A stretch of DNA of 36,963 nt from Actinomycetes bacterium (lineage in GTDB: Bacteria > Actinomycetota > Acidimicrobiia > Acidimicrobiales > RAAP-2), in assembly GCA_021809495.1 (NCBI GenBank), contig JAKAZI010000010.1, positions 1 through 36,963 on the forward strand, written 5' to 3'. Both the position numbers and the translations under genes were made by a program. The notes beneath the pieces are model-generated. The model ran no database searches and was not told the origin of the DNA. It saw nothing but the letters and a program-made list of their open reading frames with translations. Shown in pieces: positions 27,109-35,467 of this stretch. Position 1 is the stretch's first letter; each line of letters begins with the position of its first letter.

Positions 27109-27148
27109 TTAGTTGTTAGCGGCCACCTCCAATTCTGGTGGGTTAATC
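27109..27148 (-). pseudogene. 3' end of the split IS3-family transposase gene
   Basis: Reading through the IS4 insertion with one target copy removed, the minus-strand frame continues W-I-N-P-P-E-L-E-V-A-A-N-N and stops at TAA 27111-27109. This is the natural C-terminus of the transposase fragment at 28598-29066, separated from it by the 1449-bp element plus one copy of the 8-bp duplication. Confidence 0.8.
27141..27148. repeat. target site duplication of the IS4-family element, left copy
   Basis: GGTTAATC directly before the left inverted repeat; the same eight bases follow the right inverted repeat at 28598-28605. Confidence 0.88.
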
Positions 27149-28597
27149 CCAATACCGTTTACTTAAGGTCTGAGGTGGTATCCTGGGGATATGCCACGTG
27201 CGGGGTGGGTGAAGCCAGAGACCGATCAGCGCTTGTCCGATCACATCTCCATCGGCGTGCTGACCCGGGTGTTCCCGCCCGAGTTGGTCGATCGCGTGAT
27301 CGAAGAATCGGGTCGCGGCGAGAAGCGCCACCGGCTGCTGCCCGCTCGCGTTGTCGTCTACTACGTGCTTGGCCTGGCCCTCTTCAGCCAGTCCTCCTAC
27401 GAAGAGGTGATGCGGATGCTCGTTGAGGGGCTCAGCTGGGCCGGCGACTGGGCCCACGCCTGGAACGTGCCCACCAAGGCTGCGCTGTTCAAGGCGCGCA
27501 TGCGCCTGGGTTCTGCACCGCTCGAGGCGCTGTTCAAAGAGACCGCGACGCCCATGGCGACCAGGCGCACCAAGGGTGCGTGGTTCAAGGGACGCCGGCT
27601 CATGGCGATTGATGGCACGTGTCTTGACGTCGCCGATACTGTCGCCAACGACGCGGCTTTCGGACGTCCCGGCTCGAAGGGTCCCGGGGGTGTCGGGGCC
27701 TTTCCCCAGATCCGCGTGGTGGCCCTCGCCGAGTGTGCGACCCACGCGATAGTCGACGTCGCCATCGGTCGCTACCGCGACAGTGAACATCGCCTCGTGG
27801 CGGACCTCGCGGACTCGATGGGACCGGACACGTTGGTACTCGCGGATCGGGGGTTCTTCAGCTTTTCCTGGTGGACCAAGGCCGCAGCGAGCGGGGCGGA
27901 CCTGTTGTGGCGCACGAAGTCGAGCCACTCGCTGCCCATGCGCCAGCGTCTCGCGGACGGCTCGTTTCTCTCGGTGATCTATCCGAGCCTGAAGGATCGC
28001 CGCCACGACACCAACGCCGTTTCGCTGCGCGTGGTCGAGTACGCACTCGGTGACGAAGACGCCGAGGACACCACCTATCGCCTGCTCACCACGATCCTCG
28101 ATCCCACGGAGGCTTCGGCCACCGAACTCGCTGGCCTCTACGCCGAGCGCTGGGAGATCGAGTCCGCGTTCGATGAGTTAAAGACCCACCAGCGCAGTGC
28201 GCGTGTCGTGCTGCGCTCGAAGATGCCCGAGGGCGTGCGCCAGGAGGTCTACGGCTACTTCTGCGTGCACTACGCCATTCGCTGGCTGATGCACTCAGTG
28301 GCGCTCGGCGCGGACGCCGACCCCGATCGGATCAGTTTCACCCGCACCCTCCGGGTGGCGCGCCGCACAACGGCGTCTCACCCGGGTTTTTCCCCCTCAG
28401 GTACTTGACGCCGCACACCACCAGGCGACCTCGGAGATGCCCTTCGAACTTCTCGGCCCGAGGCGTCACCGCACCAACGCCCGGGTCGTCAAACGCAAGA
28501 TGTCGAACTACGGCGTGACGCGCCCCGAACATCGCCGTCCGGGGCCACCTCCGGATCGGGCCCCAAGGGTCCTATCCGCTTAAGTAAACGGTATTGG
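27149..28597 (+). mobile_element. IS4-family insertion sequence, 1449 bp, complete ends
   Basis: Bounded by perfect 19-bp inverted repeats (CCAATACCGTTTACTTAAG at 27149-27167 and its complement at 28579-28597) and an 8-bp direct duplication. It carries one transposase gene, which is frameshifted near its end. Length and duplication size fit IS4-family groups such as ISPepr1; the subgroup is an inference. It sits inside the 3' end of an IS3-type transposase gene, so it arrived after that element. Confidence 0.92.
27191..28583 (+). pseudogene. IS4-family transposase, frameshifted near the C-terminus
   Basis: The first frame runs from ATG 27191 to TGA 28406-28408 (405 residues). It holds the DDE catalytic set: Asp in A-I-D-G-T-C-L-D-V, Asp in V-L-A-D-R-G-F-F, and the Y-R-E-K signature Y-A-E-R-W-E-I-E-S-A-F-D-E-L-K. 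The usual C-terminal tail is missing in this frame but present in the +1 frame: from 28401, 60 codons including R-V-V-K-R-K-M-S-N-Y-G-V-T-R-P-E-H-R and ending at TAA 28581-28583 inside the right inverted repeat. The shift lies near T5C5 (28387-28396). It is either an indel that disables or shortens the protein, a sequencing error, or a programmed +1 shift. Confidence 0.85.
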
Positions 28598-28605
28598 GGT
28601 TAATC
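28598..28605. repeat. target site duplication of the IS4-family element, right copy
   Basis: GGTTAATC, identical to 27141-27148. Joining the flanks through one copy restores an open transposase frame, which confirms the eight bases as a true duplication. Confidence 0.88.
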
Positions 28606-29066
28606 CACACCAGTTCGGGGATCGAAGGGGCTTGCGGCGCGAGTCGGCGAAAACGAATCGGGTTGGCTTCGTAGGCGGCGTTCAAAGTCACTTGTCGCTG
28701 TTCTCGAATCTCCAAATGCGTGCCGTAGTGCACTGACGCCGGGGTGTGCAGTCCAATGCCCGAGTGCCGGTGCTCGTGATTGTAAAACGTGAAGAAGCGC
28801 TCGCTGAACACCCGCGCGTCTTCGAGGCAGCCGAAGCGCGACGGGAAGGTCGGGCAGTACTTGAGGGTCTTGAAGGCCGCCTCGGAGAAGGGGTTATCGT
28901 TGCTCACGTGGGGTCGTGAGTGGCTCCTCACGACGCCAAGGTCGACCATCAACTGACTGACCGGTTTGGAGCGCATGGCGCCTCCGCGGTCAGCGTGAAT
29001 GGTGAGCGCGTCACGGGTGATCCCCTGAGTGACAATGGCGTCCTCGATGAACTCTTTGAGAACCAC
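28598..29066 (-). pseudogene. IS3-family transposase (OrfB) C-terminal half, cut at both ends
   Basis: The minus-strand frame from about 29066 encodes the second half of a retroviral-type integrase domain: Asp in H-A-D-R-G-G-A-M and Glu in N-P-F-S-E-A-A-F-K-T-L-K, 35 residues apart (the IS3 D-35-E spacing), then R-H-S-G-I-G-L-H-T-P-A-S-V-H-Y-G. The first catalytic Asp and everything before it are missing, because homology stops at about 29066. At the other side the IS4-family element interrupts it; the frame reads on into that element and stops at 28572. The real end is at 27109-27148. Non-functional. Confidence 0.85.
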
Positions 29067-29398
29067 GACAGGAACTCGCCCAGCGTCGTTAGGCAGTGGA
29101 GCGATGCCTGCGGCTGGGTGCGCGGCACTGCGACCATCCCCCCGACGCTACCGCAAACTGGGCTATCTCACTCCGGCGAAGTGGATACCCCAACTGAATG
29201 GGGTCAAGGCCACACAGCGCACTGGACGACGCCACGCCCGAAGAGGCCGAGATTTGCTAAAGCAACCGAACGTAATTTGGTAACGAGTTCGATTGTTTCC
29301 TGGTGAGCGCCTGCTCTACCTTTCTGTCAACATCCAATGAAATAATCACTTGCGAGGATCGGGGTGTAGACCAGTTCAATACTATAAAGGAGACGAAA
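29067..29398. other. 332-base gap with transposase debris and the upstream region of the secreted-protein gene
   Basis: No intact gene. On the plus strand, 29143-29199 reads R-R-Y-R-K-L-G-Y-L-T-P-A-K-W-I-P-Q-L-N, which looks like the C-terminal end of a transposase of the IS3 or a related class (weak). From about 29260 the base composition turns AT-richer. The stretch up to 29398 must contain the promoter of the next gene, but no convincing -35/-10 pair was found. Confidence 0.5.
29386..29392 (+). promoter_or_regulatory. ribosome binding site of the secreted-protein gene
   Basis: AAAGGAG six bases before GTG 29399. It decides this start over an upstream in-frame one and puts a clean signal peptide at the N-terminus. 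Confidence 0.8.
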
Positions 29399-30007
29399 GT
29401 GCGTGGTATTTTATCCAAGTTGACAATGGCCGTTGTGCTGGCTGGCTCGATGGTGGTTGCAACCACCTCAGTCGCGATGGCAGCTCCCGTATCATCAAAT
29501 TCACCAATCAGTACGCCGGTGATCTTCAACCCAACTCTTTCGACGACACTTACTGTCAGCCAACAGAGTGCGTTGGTTGCGCAGTTCAATGCCGACCTTC
29601 CAGCGTTGAAGCTAGCCCTGGCCGCTGGTGACAGCCTGTCGCAGGCACTTGTTGTAGCTGGATTTCCCGCAATCCAGGCTGCGCAAGTTGGAGCGCCGAG
29701 CGGTACTGGTGTTAGTGGCGGCGTGCAGCCAGCTGGCGCCAGTTGTCAGGCCTGGACCTGTGGTTGGGAGTTCAGCGCAACCACGACGTACGAATTGGAA
29801 TGGTTGGTGTGGGCCGGCGGGATTACGGGTCCAGGTCTCATCTGTCTAGTGTTCGGTGCTGAGACAGCGGGTGCGGCCTGTGCAGCTGCTGCCGCAATTT
29901 GGGGACTCGTATCTGCATACGTTTACTCGCCGCCTCGTTACAACGCTCACCGGTGCATGTACTTTGGCGTTGGATTCGGGATCGTCGCAAAATTCGACGC
30001 TTGCTAG
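29399..30007 (+). CDS. secreted six-cysteine protein, bacteriocin-like candidate
   Basis: 202 residues from GTG 29399. Residues 1-28 are a Sec-type signal peptide (basic M-R-G-I-L-S-K, hydrophobic core, A-M-A cleavage site before A-P). Residues 30-110 are Ala/Ser/Thr/Val-rich and lack Cys, like a pro-region. The last ~90 residues hold all six cysteines (116, 121, 149, 161, 186, 202), several Trp and Tyr, and a long hydrophobic Gly/Ala-rich stretch (about 135-176); the chain ends in Cys. A pro-peptide followed by a Cys-rich hydrophobic core is the plan of halocin C8-type and similar secreted antimicrobial proteins, but no family was firmly recognised. Composition is clearly lower in GC than the core genome. 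It is followed 29 bases later by a two-helix membrane protein gene. Confidence 0.75.
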   Translation: MRGILSKLTMAVVLAGSMVVATTSVAMAAPVSSNSPISTPVIFNPTLSTTLTVSQQSALVAQFNADLPALKLALAAGDSLSQALVVAGFPAIQAAQVGAPSGTGVSGGVQPAGASCQAWTCGWEFSATTTYELEWLVWAGGITGPGLICLVFGAETAGAACAAAAAIWGLVSAYVYSPPRYNAHRCMYFGVGFGIVAKFDAC

Positions 30008-30036
30008 TCGAACGGATGTGTTGTAGTGATTAGGTC

Positions 30037-30390
30037 ATGAGTGCGTTAATTCCGTTCGGTGGAGCCGCCTACCGCCAGTTGTCATCAACTGAGCGGCGGG
30101 TGGCTCGCCGAGCCGTTGGCAAAGCAACGCCAACTCTCGAGTTTCGTCTCAATCAGGCAGGACTCGGGTGGGCGTTGGCCACATCTTTAGTAGCAGGGTG
30201 TGTGGCCCTCGCTCTCGGACTGTTCGGTGCATACCTTGCTTTTCAGACTGATGTTCACGCAGTACCTATCTTGCTAGTATCCACGGCCGAAGTCGCAATG
30301 ACCATCCGTTTCTTCATGCGATATATGACTTTCCGTCACCTCGTTGCTGATTCGGAGCATCGACCTGGAGAAACACACCATTCGACATGA
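30037..30390 (+). CDS. small two-helix membrane protein, possible immunity partner
   Basis: 117 residues from ATG 30037, weak ribosome site AGGT close to the start. A basic N-terminal part (R-R-V-A-R-R-A-V-G-K) is followed by two hydrophobic helices (about residues 45-68 and 73-90) and a polar, His-rich tail. Not recognised as any known family. It lies in the same low-GC island and the same direction as the secreted Cys-rich protein gene, 29 bases behind it. That arrangement is typical of self-protection proteins for membrane-active toxins, but this is inferred from context only. Confidence 0.6.
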   Translation: MSALIPFGGAAYRQLSSTERRVARRAVGKATPTLEFRLNQAGLGWALATSLVAGCVALALGLFGAYLAFQTDVHAVPILLVSTAEVAMTIRFFMRYMTFRHLVADSEHRPGETHHST

Positions 30391-30508
30391 CGGATCTTCG
30401 GAAGTGCGCGTGGTTTTGAGATTCGGTCGGTCTGGACTTAGGAGTTAGCGAAGGGCGGGGGTCCTGCAAGTCTGTTGTTTCTCTACGACAACGGATTGGA
30501 AGGCCCCC

Positions 30509-30907
30509 GTGATCACTGACCCTACCCTCATGAACCTGTTCTTCGTCAACCTCGATGGTGTTCGAGTGCTCGGCATCGACGACGAGGTCACGATTCCCGA
30601 GGTCCACATCGAGCTCGAGCGTCTGGTCGCTGGCTGTCCGACCTGCGGCGTCGTCGCTCGCGTGCAGGGCCGCAGTCCAGTGCGGCTCATTGATCTGTCC
30701 ATGGCCGGGCGAAGGATCGCCCTCGTGTGGAACAAGCGACGCTTCATCTGCCTCGAACCAGCGTGCGAGAAGATCACCTGGACTGAAGTTGACCACCGAA
30801 TCGCCACGCCACGCTTTGCACTGACCGATCGGGCCGGGCGTTGGGCCACCTTCCAGGTCGGTGCCCAGGGACGTCCGGTCTGTGACGTGGCCGAGGAGCT
30901 CGGCTGT
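30509..30907 (+). pseudogene. ISL3-family transposase, 5' part (interrupted by IS21)
   Basis: 133 codons from GTG 30509. The N-terminal zinc-finger region of ISL3 transposases is visible (C-P-T-C-G, later C-L-E-P-A-C), then a helix-turn-helix-like stretch (G-R-P-V-C-D-V-A-E-E-L-G-C). The frame is cut after Cys133 by the IS21-family element and continues at 33537 with D-W-H-T-V-N-D-A-V. One target copy (CTGT) must be removed to rejoin the frame. Confidence 0.88.
30904..30907. repeat. target site duplication of the IS21-family element, left copy
   Basis: CTGT, repeated at 33533-33536. Removing the element and one copy restores the ISL3 reading frame (G-C-D-W-H). Confidence 0.85.
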
Positions 30908-31080
30908 TGGCTATTCCGGTGAGTTCGGACAGGCGTTCCGGGGTTTTCGGACACCCCGCGGTGCGGTCGGAGGTCGCTAAGCGACCGACGCTTGTGTGAG
31001 TGGTTGTCCTCGAACTCACCTCCTTTCGTGTCATCGTAGAGCAGTTCGTTTTTGCCGCGGTGATGGTGGTGTTCGTCGTG

Positions 31081-31839
31081 TCAGTCGAGCGCTGGGGCGG
31101 TGGTCTTTTCTCGCCGCCGAGAGGCACCGGAGAGTTCGAGTCGGTGCGTGCGCTGTAACAGTCGGTCCATGATGGCGTCGGCGACGGTGGCGTCACCGAG
31201 CCCTTCATGCCAGTGGCTGATGGGCAACTGTGACGTGGCGATGATGGAGCGTCCCCGGCGGTCTTCGACCACCTCCAAGAGGTCGGCCGCTTGATCGTCG
31301 CTGAGCGGACGCAGCAACAAGTCGTCGAGTATCACGATGTCGGTGCGCGCAAGCGCCGACATCACCCGAGCGAGGCGTCCGTCAGCGCGAGCGACGCTGA
31401 GTTCGTCGAGTAGTCGCGGCACGCGCACGTAGAGCGCGCTGTGGCCGTGGCGGATCGCGTGGTTGGCCAGTGCGCAGGCAATGAACGTCTTGCCCACTCC
31501 GGTGGGTCCGACGATCATGACGCCGTGGTGACTGTCGACCCAGGAAGAGTTGACCAGTGACAAGAACGCCGTCTTGTCGAGCCCTCGCGTCTTGGTGAAG
31601 TCCACGTCTTCGACGACCGCCGTGCTGCGCAATTTTGCGGCCTTGAGAACTCGCTCGAGCCGTCGGTTCTGACGTTGCAGGAGCTCCGCGTCGACGAGCA
31701 GTCCGAGGCGCTCCTCGAAACTGAGTTGGGTGTAGTCGGGGTGTTCTCGCTGCTGGGCGAGTCCCGCGGCCATGGCCGGCAGACGTAGGGACTTGAGTCC
31801 CTCGATGGTGGTGTGAGTGAGCACGGTGTTCTCCTTCAT
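31081..31839 (-). CDS. istB: IS21 helper ATPase
   Basis: 252 residues, ATG 31839-31837 overlapping the istA stop (ATGA). AAA+ ATPase of the DnaC/IstB type: Walker A G-P-T-G-V-G-K-T (about residues 110-117), Walker B I-V-I-L-D-D, sensor-1 region I-I-A-T-S-Q-L-P-I, and an Arg-rich C-terminus. It assembles on target DNA and stimulates the IstA transposase. Length and motifs are complete. Confidence 0.95.
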   Translation of the reverse strand: MKENTVLTHTTIEGLKSLRLPAMAAGLAQQREHPDYTQLSFEERLGLLVDAELLQRQNRRLERVLKAAKLRSTAVVEDVDFTKTRGLDKTAFLSLVNSSWVDSHHGVMIVGPTGVGKTFIACALANHAIRHGHSALYVRVPRLLDELSVARADGRLARVMSALARTDIVILDDLLLRPLSDDQAADLLEVVEDRRGRSIIATSQLPISHWHEGLGDATVADAIMDRLLQRTHRLELSGASRRREKTTAPALD

Positions 31840-33374
31840 TGGTAGTAGTTCGGACCACGGATGTTGCGATGCGCGACGTGGGCCCGAGGTGACGGCGCGC
31901 GTAGTGGTCGTTGGTCGAGCCCGTGACTGAGCATCGACTCGACCGACTTATAGGAGAAGGACTTGAGTTGCAGAGCTCGTTCGCAGGCGGCTTCTACGCG
32001 TTGCGGCGAGTACTTCTTCGAAAGGCGCATCACGCCCAGGGCCGAGCGGAACCCCTGCTCGGGGTGGGGTCGACTGGCGAGCAGGCCCTCGATGAAGCGA
32101 GCCGTCGCGGGTCCGTTCTTCTCGGCCCAATTCACGATGCGCCCCGGGGTCCACTCGAGGTAGCGCCGGTGCGAGTCGGGCATGTGGCCAGCGTCGGTGA
32201 CGTGACGGCCCTTTAAATAACTGCGCACGTGCGAGGCCACGCGCTGGCTCTTGAAGAAGACCTCGACGAGCGAACCGGTCAGGCGCACCTCGACGACTTG
32301 GCCGGCGAGTTGGTAGGGAACGGAGTAGTAGTGCTGGTCGAGCTCGACGTGATAGTCGATATTCACCTTGGACCTGCGCCACGTGGCGAACTCGTAACGC
32401 GTCGCGGGCAAGGGGCGCAACGCGGGTTGGTCGAGCTCGGCGAAGAGCGAGGCGCGAGACCCCTCGAGCTTCTTGAAGGGCTTGTCGTTGAGACGCGTCA
32501 CGAGTGTGGCGATCACCTCGTTGAGCTGCGCCAGTGAGGTGAAGTGGCGATGGCGCAGCACCGCGATTATCCAACGTTCGCAGAGTTGCACCCCCGCTTC
32601 GACCTTGGCCTTGTCGCGGGGCTTGTAGGGACGCGCGGGAATGATCGCGGTGCCGTAGTGGGTGGCCATCTCTTGGTAGGTGGCGTTGAGGTCGGGCTCG
32701 TAGCGAGATGCCGTGGTGACCGCCGACCGGAGATTATCGGGCACGACGATCTCGGGGACCCCGCCGTAGAAGTCGAAGGCGTTGGCGTGCGCTGCGACCC
32801 AGTACATCAGCTCTTGGGAACGCAGGGCCTCGGCGTAGAGGTAGGACGAGGCGCCGAGGACCGACACGAAGAGTTCGGCCTCGAAACTGAGCTCCAGGGT
32901 CGTGGCGTCGTAGATGGGGATTCGAAGACCCGGGAAGTCGACGAACATCTTCTCGCCGGCCTTGTGGTCCTGGCGCATCGTCACGTCGCGGTGGCGTCGC
33001 CAGATCCGGTAACGCTCACAGAACTGGGAGTAGCCGTAACCATCGGGGTGCAGCTCGCGGTATTCGAACCACAGGAGTTGCAGGGTCACCCCCTTCTTGG
33101 CGAGTTCCTTCTTCACCATGTCGTAGTCGGGTTGGGGGTAGTGCGACGTGGGCTTGGTGACGTCGGGGAAGAGACGACGTTCGAGCTCGTCGTCGTCCAT
33201 CTCTTCTGGTAGCGGCCAGGAGAGGCCCGCGACCCTGGCGCGGATGAGGTAATCGGCGACCGTCGAGCGTGCCATGGCGAGCGACGCCGCGGTGTCGCGG
33301 ACGCTCAGTTTCTCAGCGAAGTGCAGTCGAAGAACATTGCGGATCTGGCGCATGGTTGTATGGGGACGGGGCAT
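31836..33374 (-). CDS. istA: IS21 transposase
   Basis: 512 residues from ATG 33374-33372. N-terminal helix-turn-helix (M-R-Q-I-R-N-V-L-R-L-H, L-S-V-R-D-T-A-A-S-L-A-M-A-R-S-T-V), then the RNase H-like DDE core: Asp in M-F-V-D-F-P-G, Asp in V-P-D-N-L-R-S-A-V, Glu in K-A-K-V-E-A-G-V. The C-terminal beta-barrel region (Y-Y-S-V-P-Y-Q-L-A-G) is present. It cuts and joins the element ends. Full length and uninterrupted. Confidence 0.95.
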   Translation of the reverse strand: MPRPHTTMRQIRNVLRLHFAEKLSVRDTAASLAMARSTVADYLIRARVAGLSWPLPEEMDDDELERRLFPDVTKPTSHYPQPDYDMVKKELAKKGVTLQLLWFEYRELHPDGYGYSQFCERYRIWRRHRDVTMRQDHKAGEKMFVDFPGLRIPIYDATTLELSFEAELFVSVLGASSYLYAEALRSQELMYWVAAHANAFDFYGGVPEIVVPDNLRSAVTTASRYEPDLNATYQEMATHYGTAIIPARPYKPRDKAKVEAGVQLCERWIIAVLRHRHFTSLAQLNEVIATLVTRLNDKPFKKLEGSRASLFAELDQPALRPLPATRYEFATWRRSKVNIDYHVELDQHYYSVPYQLAGQVVEVRLTGSLVEVFFKSQRVASHVRSYLKGRHVTDAGHMPDSHRRYLEWTPGRIVNWAEKNGPATARFIEGLLASRPHPEQGFRSALGVMRLSKKYSPQRVEAACERALQLKSFSYKSVESMLSHGLDQRPLRAPSPRAHVAHRNIRGPNYYQ

Positions 33375-33385
33375 CGGTGACTCCC

Positions 33386-33403
33386 TTGATCGTGGTAGAT
33401 CAA
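33386..33403. promoter_or_regulatory. small dyad upstream of istA
   Basis: TTGATC and GATCAA, six bases apart, 12 bases before the istA start. It could be an operator or part of the istA promoter. Low certainty. Confidence 0.3.
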
Positions 33404-33532
33404 AGAAGCGTTATCGGTGCCCCTTCACTCACACAAACGCCAGCGTCCCACCTCGCTCAGGGTGTCCGAAAACCCCGGAACGGGTGTCCGGAATCAATCG
33501 GAACAGGTGTCCGGGAACCCCCGGAATCGCCA

Positions 33533-34328
33533 CTGTGATTGGCACACCGTCAACGACGCCGTCCTCGCCTACGGTGAGGCGCTGGTTGCGCACCCCGAAC
33601 GCTTTGGTGACGTTGAGTCCCTCGGCCTCGACGAACACCTGATGGTTCGCACGGGCGCGAGGCGCCGCCAGAACTTCGTGACGACGATTGTCGATGTGCA
33701 ACGCGGCCAACTGCTGGACGTCGTGCCTGATCGAACGAGCAAAGCGCCGAAGGCATGGCTGAAGGAGCGTGGTCCAACCTGGTGCGCCGGCGTCACCGCC
33801 GGCGCCATCGACCTCTCGGCGACCTACAAGAGCGTCTTCGACGAGGTGCTGGCACACGCGACTCTGGTGGCCGATCCCTTACGCGTAATCAAGCACGCTA
33901 ACGCCAAGGTCGACGAGTGCCGCCGACGTGTGCAGAACGAGGCCGTGGGCCACCGCGGCCGCAAGGCCGACCCCCTCTACAAGGTGCGACGGATGTTGAC
34001 CATGGCCGCTGAGCGTCTCGACGTTGACGGCAAGGAGAAACTGCTCGGTCTGCTCAAGGCCGGCGACCGTTACGGCCACGTGCAGGCGACGTGGACCGCC
34101 AAGGAGGCGACCCGCGAACTCTACGACGTGCCCACCTACGAACTCGCGCAACAGTTCATCGACGAGCTCATTCGCGACATGGCCGACGAGAGCTGGCCGG
34201 TCGAGGTGCGATCGCTGGGACGCACCCTCAAGAAGTGGCGTGACCAGATCATTGCCTGGCACAAGCTACACATCACGAACGGACCCACCGAGTCGATGAA
34301 CAACCTCGCGAAGAGAGTCAAGAGGGTA
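33533..34328 (+). pseudogene. ISL3-family transposase, 3' part, truncated at its end
   Basis: After the duplicated CTGT (33533-33536) the frame resumes at 33537 with the catalytic part of an ISL3 transposase: S-L-G-L-D-E-H-L near the first Asp, A-D-P-L-R-V-I-K-H-A-N, H-R-G-R-K-A-D-P-L-Y-K-V-R-R-M-L and, near the end, N-G-P-T-E-S-M-N-N-L-A-K-R-V-K-R with the third catalytic residue (Glu). Homology stops after K-R-V at about 34328, where the family would continue for roughly 25 more residues; the sequence then changes to the recombinase module. Dead by two independent events. Confidence 0.87.
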
Positions 34329-34429
34329 TCCGTTTACCGGCCCTCACGAGTTGGTGCGCCAGGGGGTCCACCACCTCGCTGTGCGCGGACTTGACACTGG
34401 GATCTGGTGGCGGACAGGGAGGTATCGAC

Positions 34430-35467
34430 GTGAAGGTGTGTCGGAACGGAGAGGGCTACTTCGTGAGCGGTGAAGGCAAGGATGTGGAACTGGTGAACGC
34501 CTTCCTTCACCATCTTTCGGTCCGCAATTTCGCGGCTACTACCGTGCGCACCTACGCCTTTCACTTGCTGAGCTTTCTGCGCTTCGAGCACGAACGCGGC
34601 CTCTGCGTGGCTGACATCGTGCCGAGTGACGTCTTTGACTTTCTCGAGTGGTTGAGTCGCCCCAAGGTGACCGGTGTCGTGGTGCCGATCGGTGCGGGTC
34701 CGGTCGCGAGCGCCTCAACGATGAACCAACGGATCGCGGCGTTGCGTGGATTCTTCGAGTACGCCGTCATCACGGGTGTTCGAACCTCGAGCCCCGTGCC
34801 GTCGGCTCGACGGTCCACGGGACTCTCGTCAAAGCCCCGTGGCCTGCTCGGCCATCTCGCGACGAGCCGACGGCACCGAGGAGGTGACCGCCTGGTCAAA
34901 CAGCCTCGTCGCCTGCCCGAGTCGCTCGACGCGCACGACGTTGCGGCCTTTCTTAGTGACCTCAACACCCATCGCGACCGAGCGATGACTCTCGCCATGG
35001 TGCTCGGTGGTTTGCGCTCGAGCGAAGTGCGCTCTCTGCTGCTCTGCGACGTCGACGTGGGCGCTCGACGAGTGCGCGTCGTCGGCAAGGGCAACCGGGA
35101 GCGGGTCGTTCCGATCGATCGGCCGTTCTTTTCTGAGCTGACCGCTTACTTGCGTCACGAGCGTGCGCCGGACTGCGCGACACCCGAGTGCTTCGTCGTG
35201 CTGCGAGGGCCAACCGAGGGACAGCCACTCAGCGAGGCCGGACTACGTCGGATCTTTCGCACGCACCGAGTGAACTCGGGAGCTCGCCGCGTGCGACCGC
35301 ATCGGCTTCGTCACACCTACGGGACCGAGCTCGCCGCGGCGGGTCTCGACCTGCTCGTGCTACGTGAGCTGATGGGCCACGTGAGCCCTGAGACCACTGC
35401 CGGCTACGTGCACCTCTCGCCCGAGACCCTCGCCGAAGAGTATCGTCGCGCCTCGAGCAAGCGATGA
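34430..35467 (+). CDS. tyrosine recombinase, TnpA-like
   Basis: 345 residues from GTG 34430, seven bases after AGGGAGG (34416-34422); the frame opens earlier but without a ribosome site. The N-terminal core-binding domain (F-L-H-H-L-S-V-R-N-F-A-A-T-T-V-R-T-Y) is followed by the catalytic domain with R (G-G-L-R-S-S-E-V), K (G-K-G-N-R-E-R), H-R-L-R-H-T-Y-G (H-x-x-R), H in M-G-H-V-S-P-E-T-T and the nucleophile Tyr in G-Y-V-H-L. The set is complete. An unusual Arg-rich insert (about residues 125-160) lies between the domains. ATGA overlap with the next recombinase shows coupled expression. Confidence 0.92.
   Translation: MKVCRNGEGYFVSGEGKDVELVNAFLHHLSVRNFAATTVRTYAFHLLSFLRFEHERGLCVADIVPSDVFDFLEWLSRPKVTGVVVPIGAGPVASASTMNQRIAALRGFFEYAVITGVRTSSPVPSARRSTGLSSKPRGLLGHLATSRRHRGGDRLVKQPRRLPESLDAHDVAAFLSDLNTHRDRAMTLAMVLGGLRSSEVRSLLLCDVDVGARRVRVVGKGNRERVVPIDRPFFSELTAYLRHERAPDCATPECFVVLRGPTEGQPLSEAGLRRIFRTHRVNSGARRVRPHRLRHTYGTELAAAGLDLLVLRELMGHVSPETTAGYVHLSPETLAEEYRRASSKR

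Larger units (their letters stand above)
30908..33532 (-). mobile_element. IS21-family insertion sequence, 2625 bp, complete
   Basis: Ends are TGGCTATTCCGG (left) and the complement of TGGCGATTCCGG (right), with a 4-bp target duplication. As in other IS21 elements the ends carry multiple related repeats: three copies of a 22-23-bp unit at the right (starting 33461, 33483, 33506) and two at the left (about 30912 and 30935). The inner copies, 30935-30955 and 33461-33481, are perfect 21-bp inverted repeats. It carries istA and istB on the minus strand, both intact, so the element may be active. Confidence 0.93.

Noticed and set aside
26921..27112. 63-codon plus-strand open frame near the toxin-antitoxin pair
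   Set aside because: No ribosome site, no motif, and it runs into the remnant of the IS3 transposase gene on the other strand.
29303..29398. 32-codon extension upstream of the secreted protein
   Set aside because: The AAAGGAG site and the signal peptide place the start at GTG 29399.
33461..33527. Three spaced ~22-bp repeats that could suggest a CRISPR or iteron array
   Set aside because: They have no spacers, diverge in sequence, and mirror repeats at the other end; they are terminal repeats of the IS21-family element.
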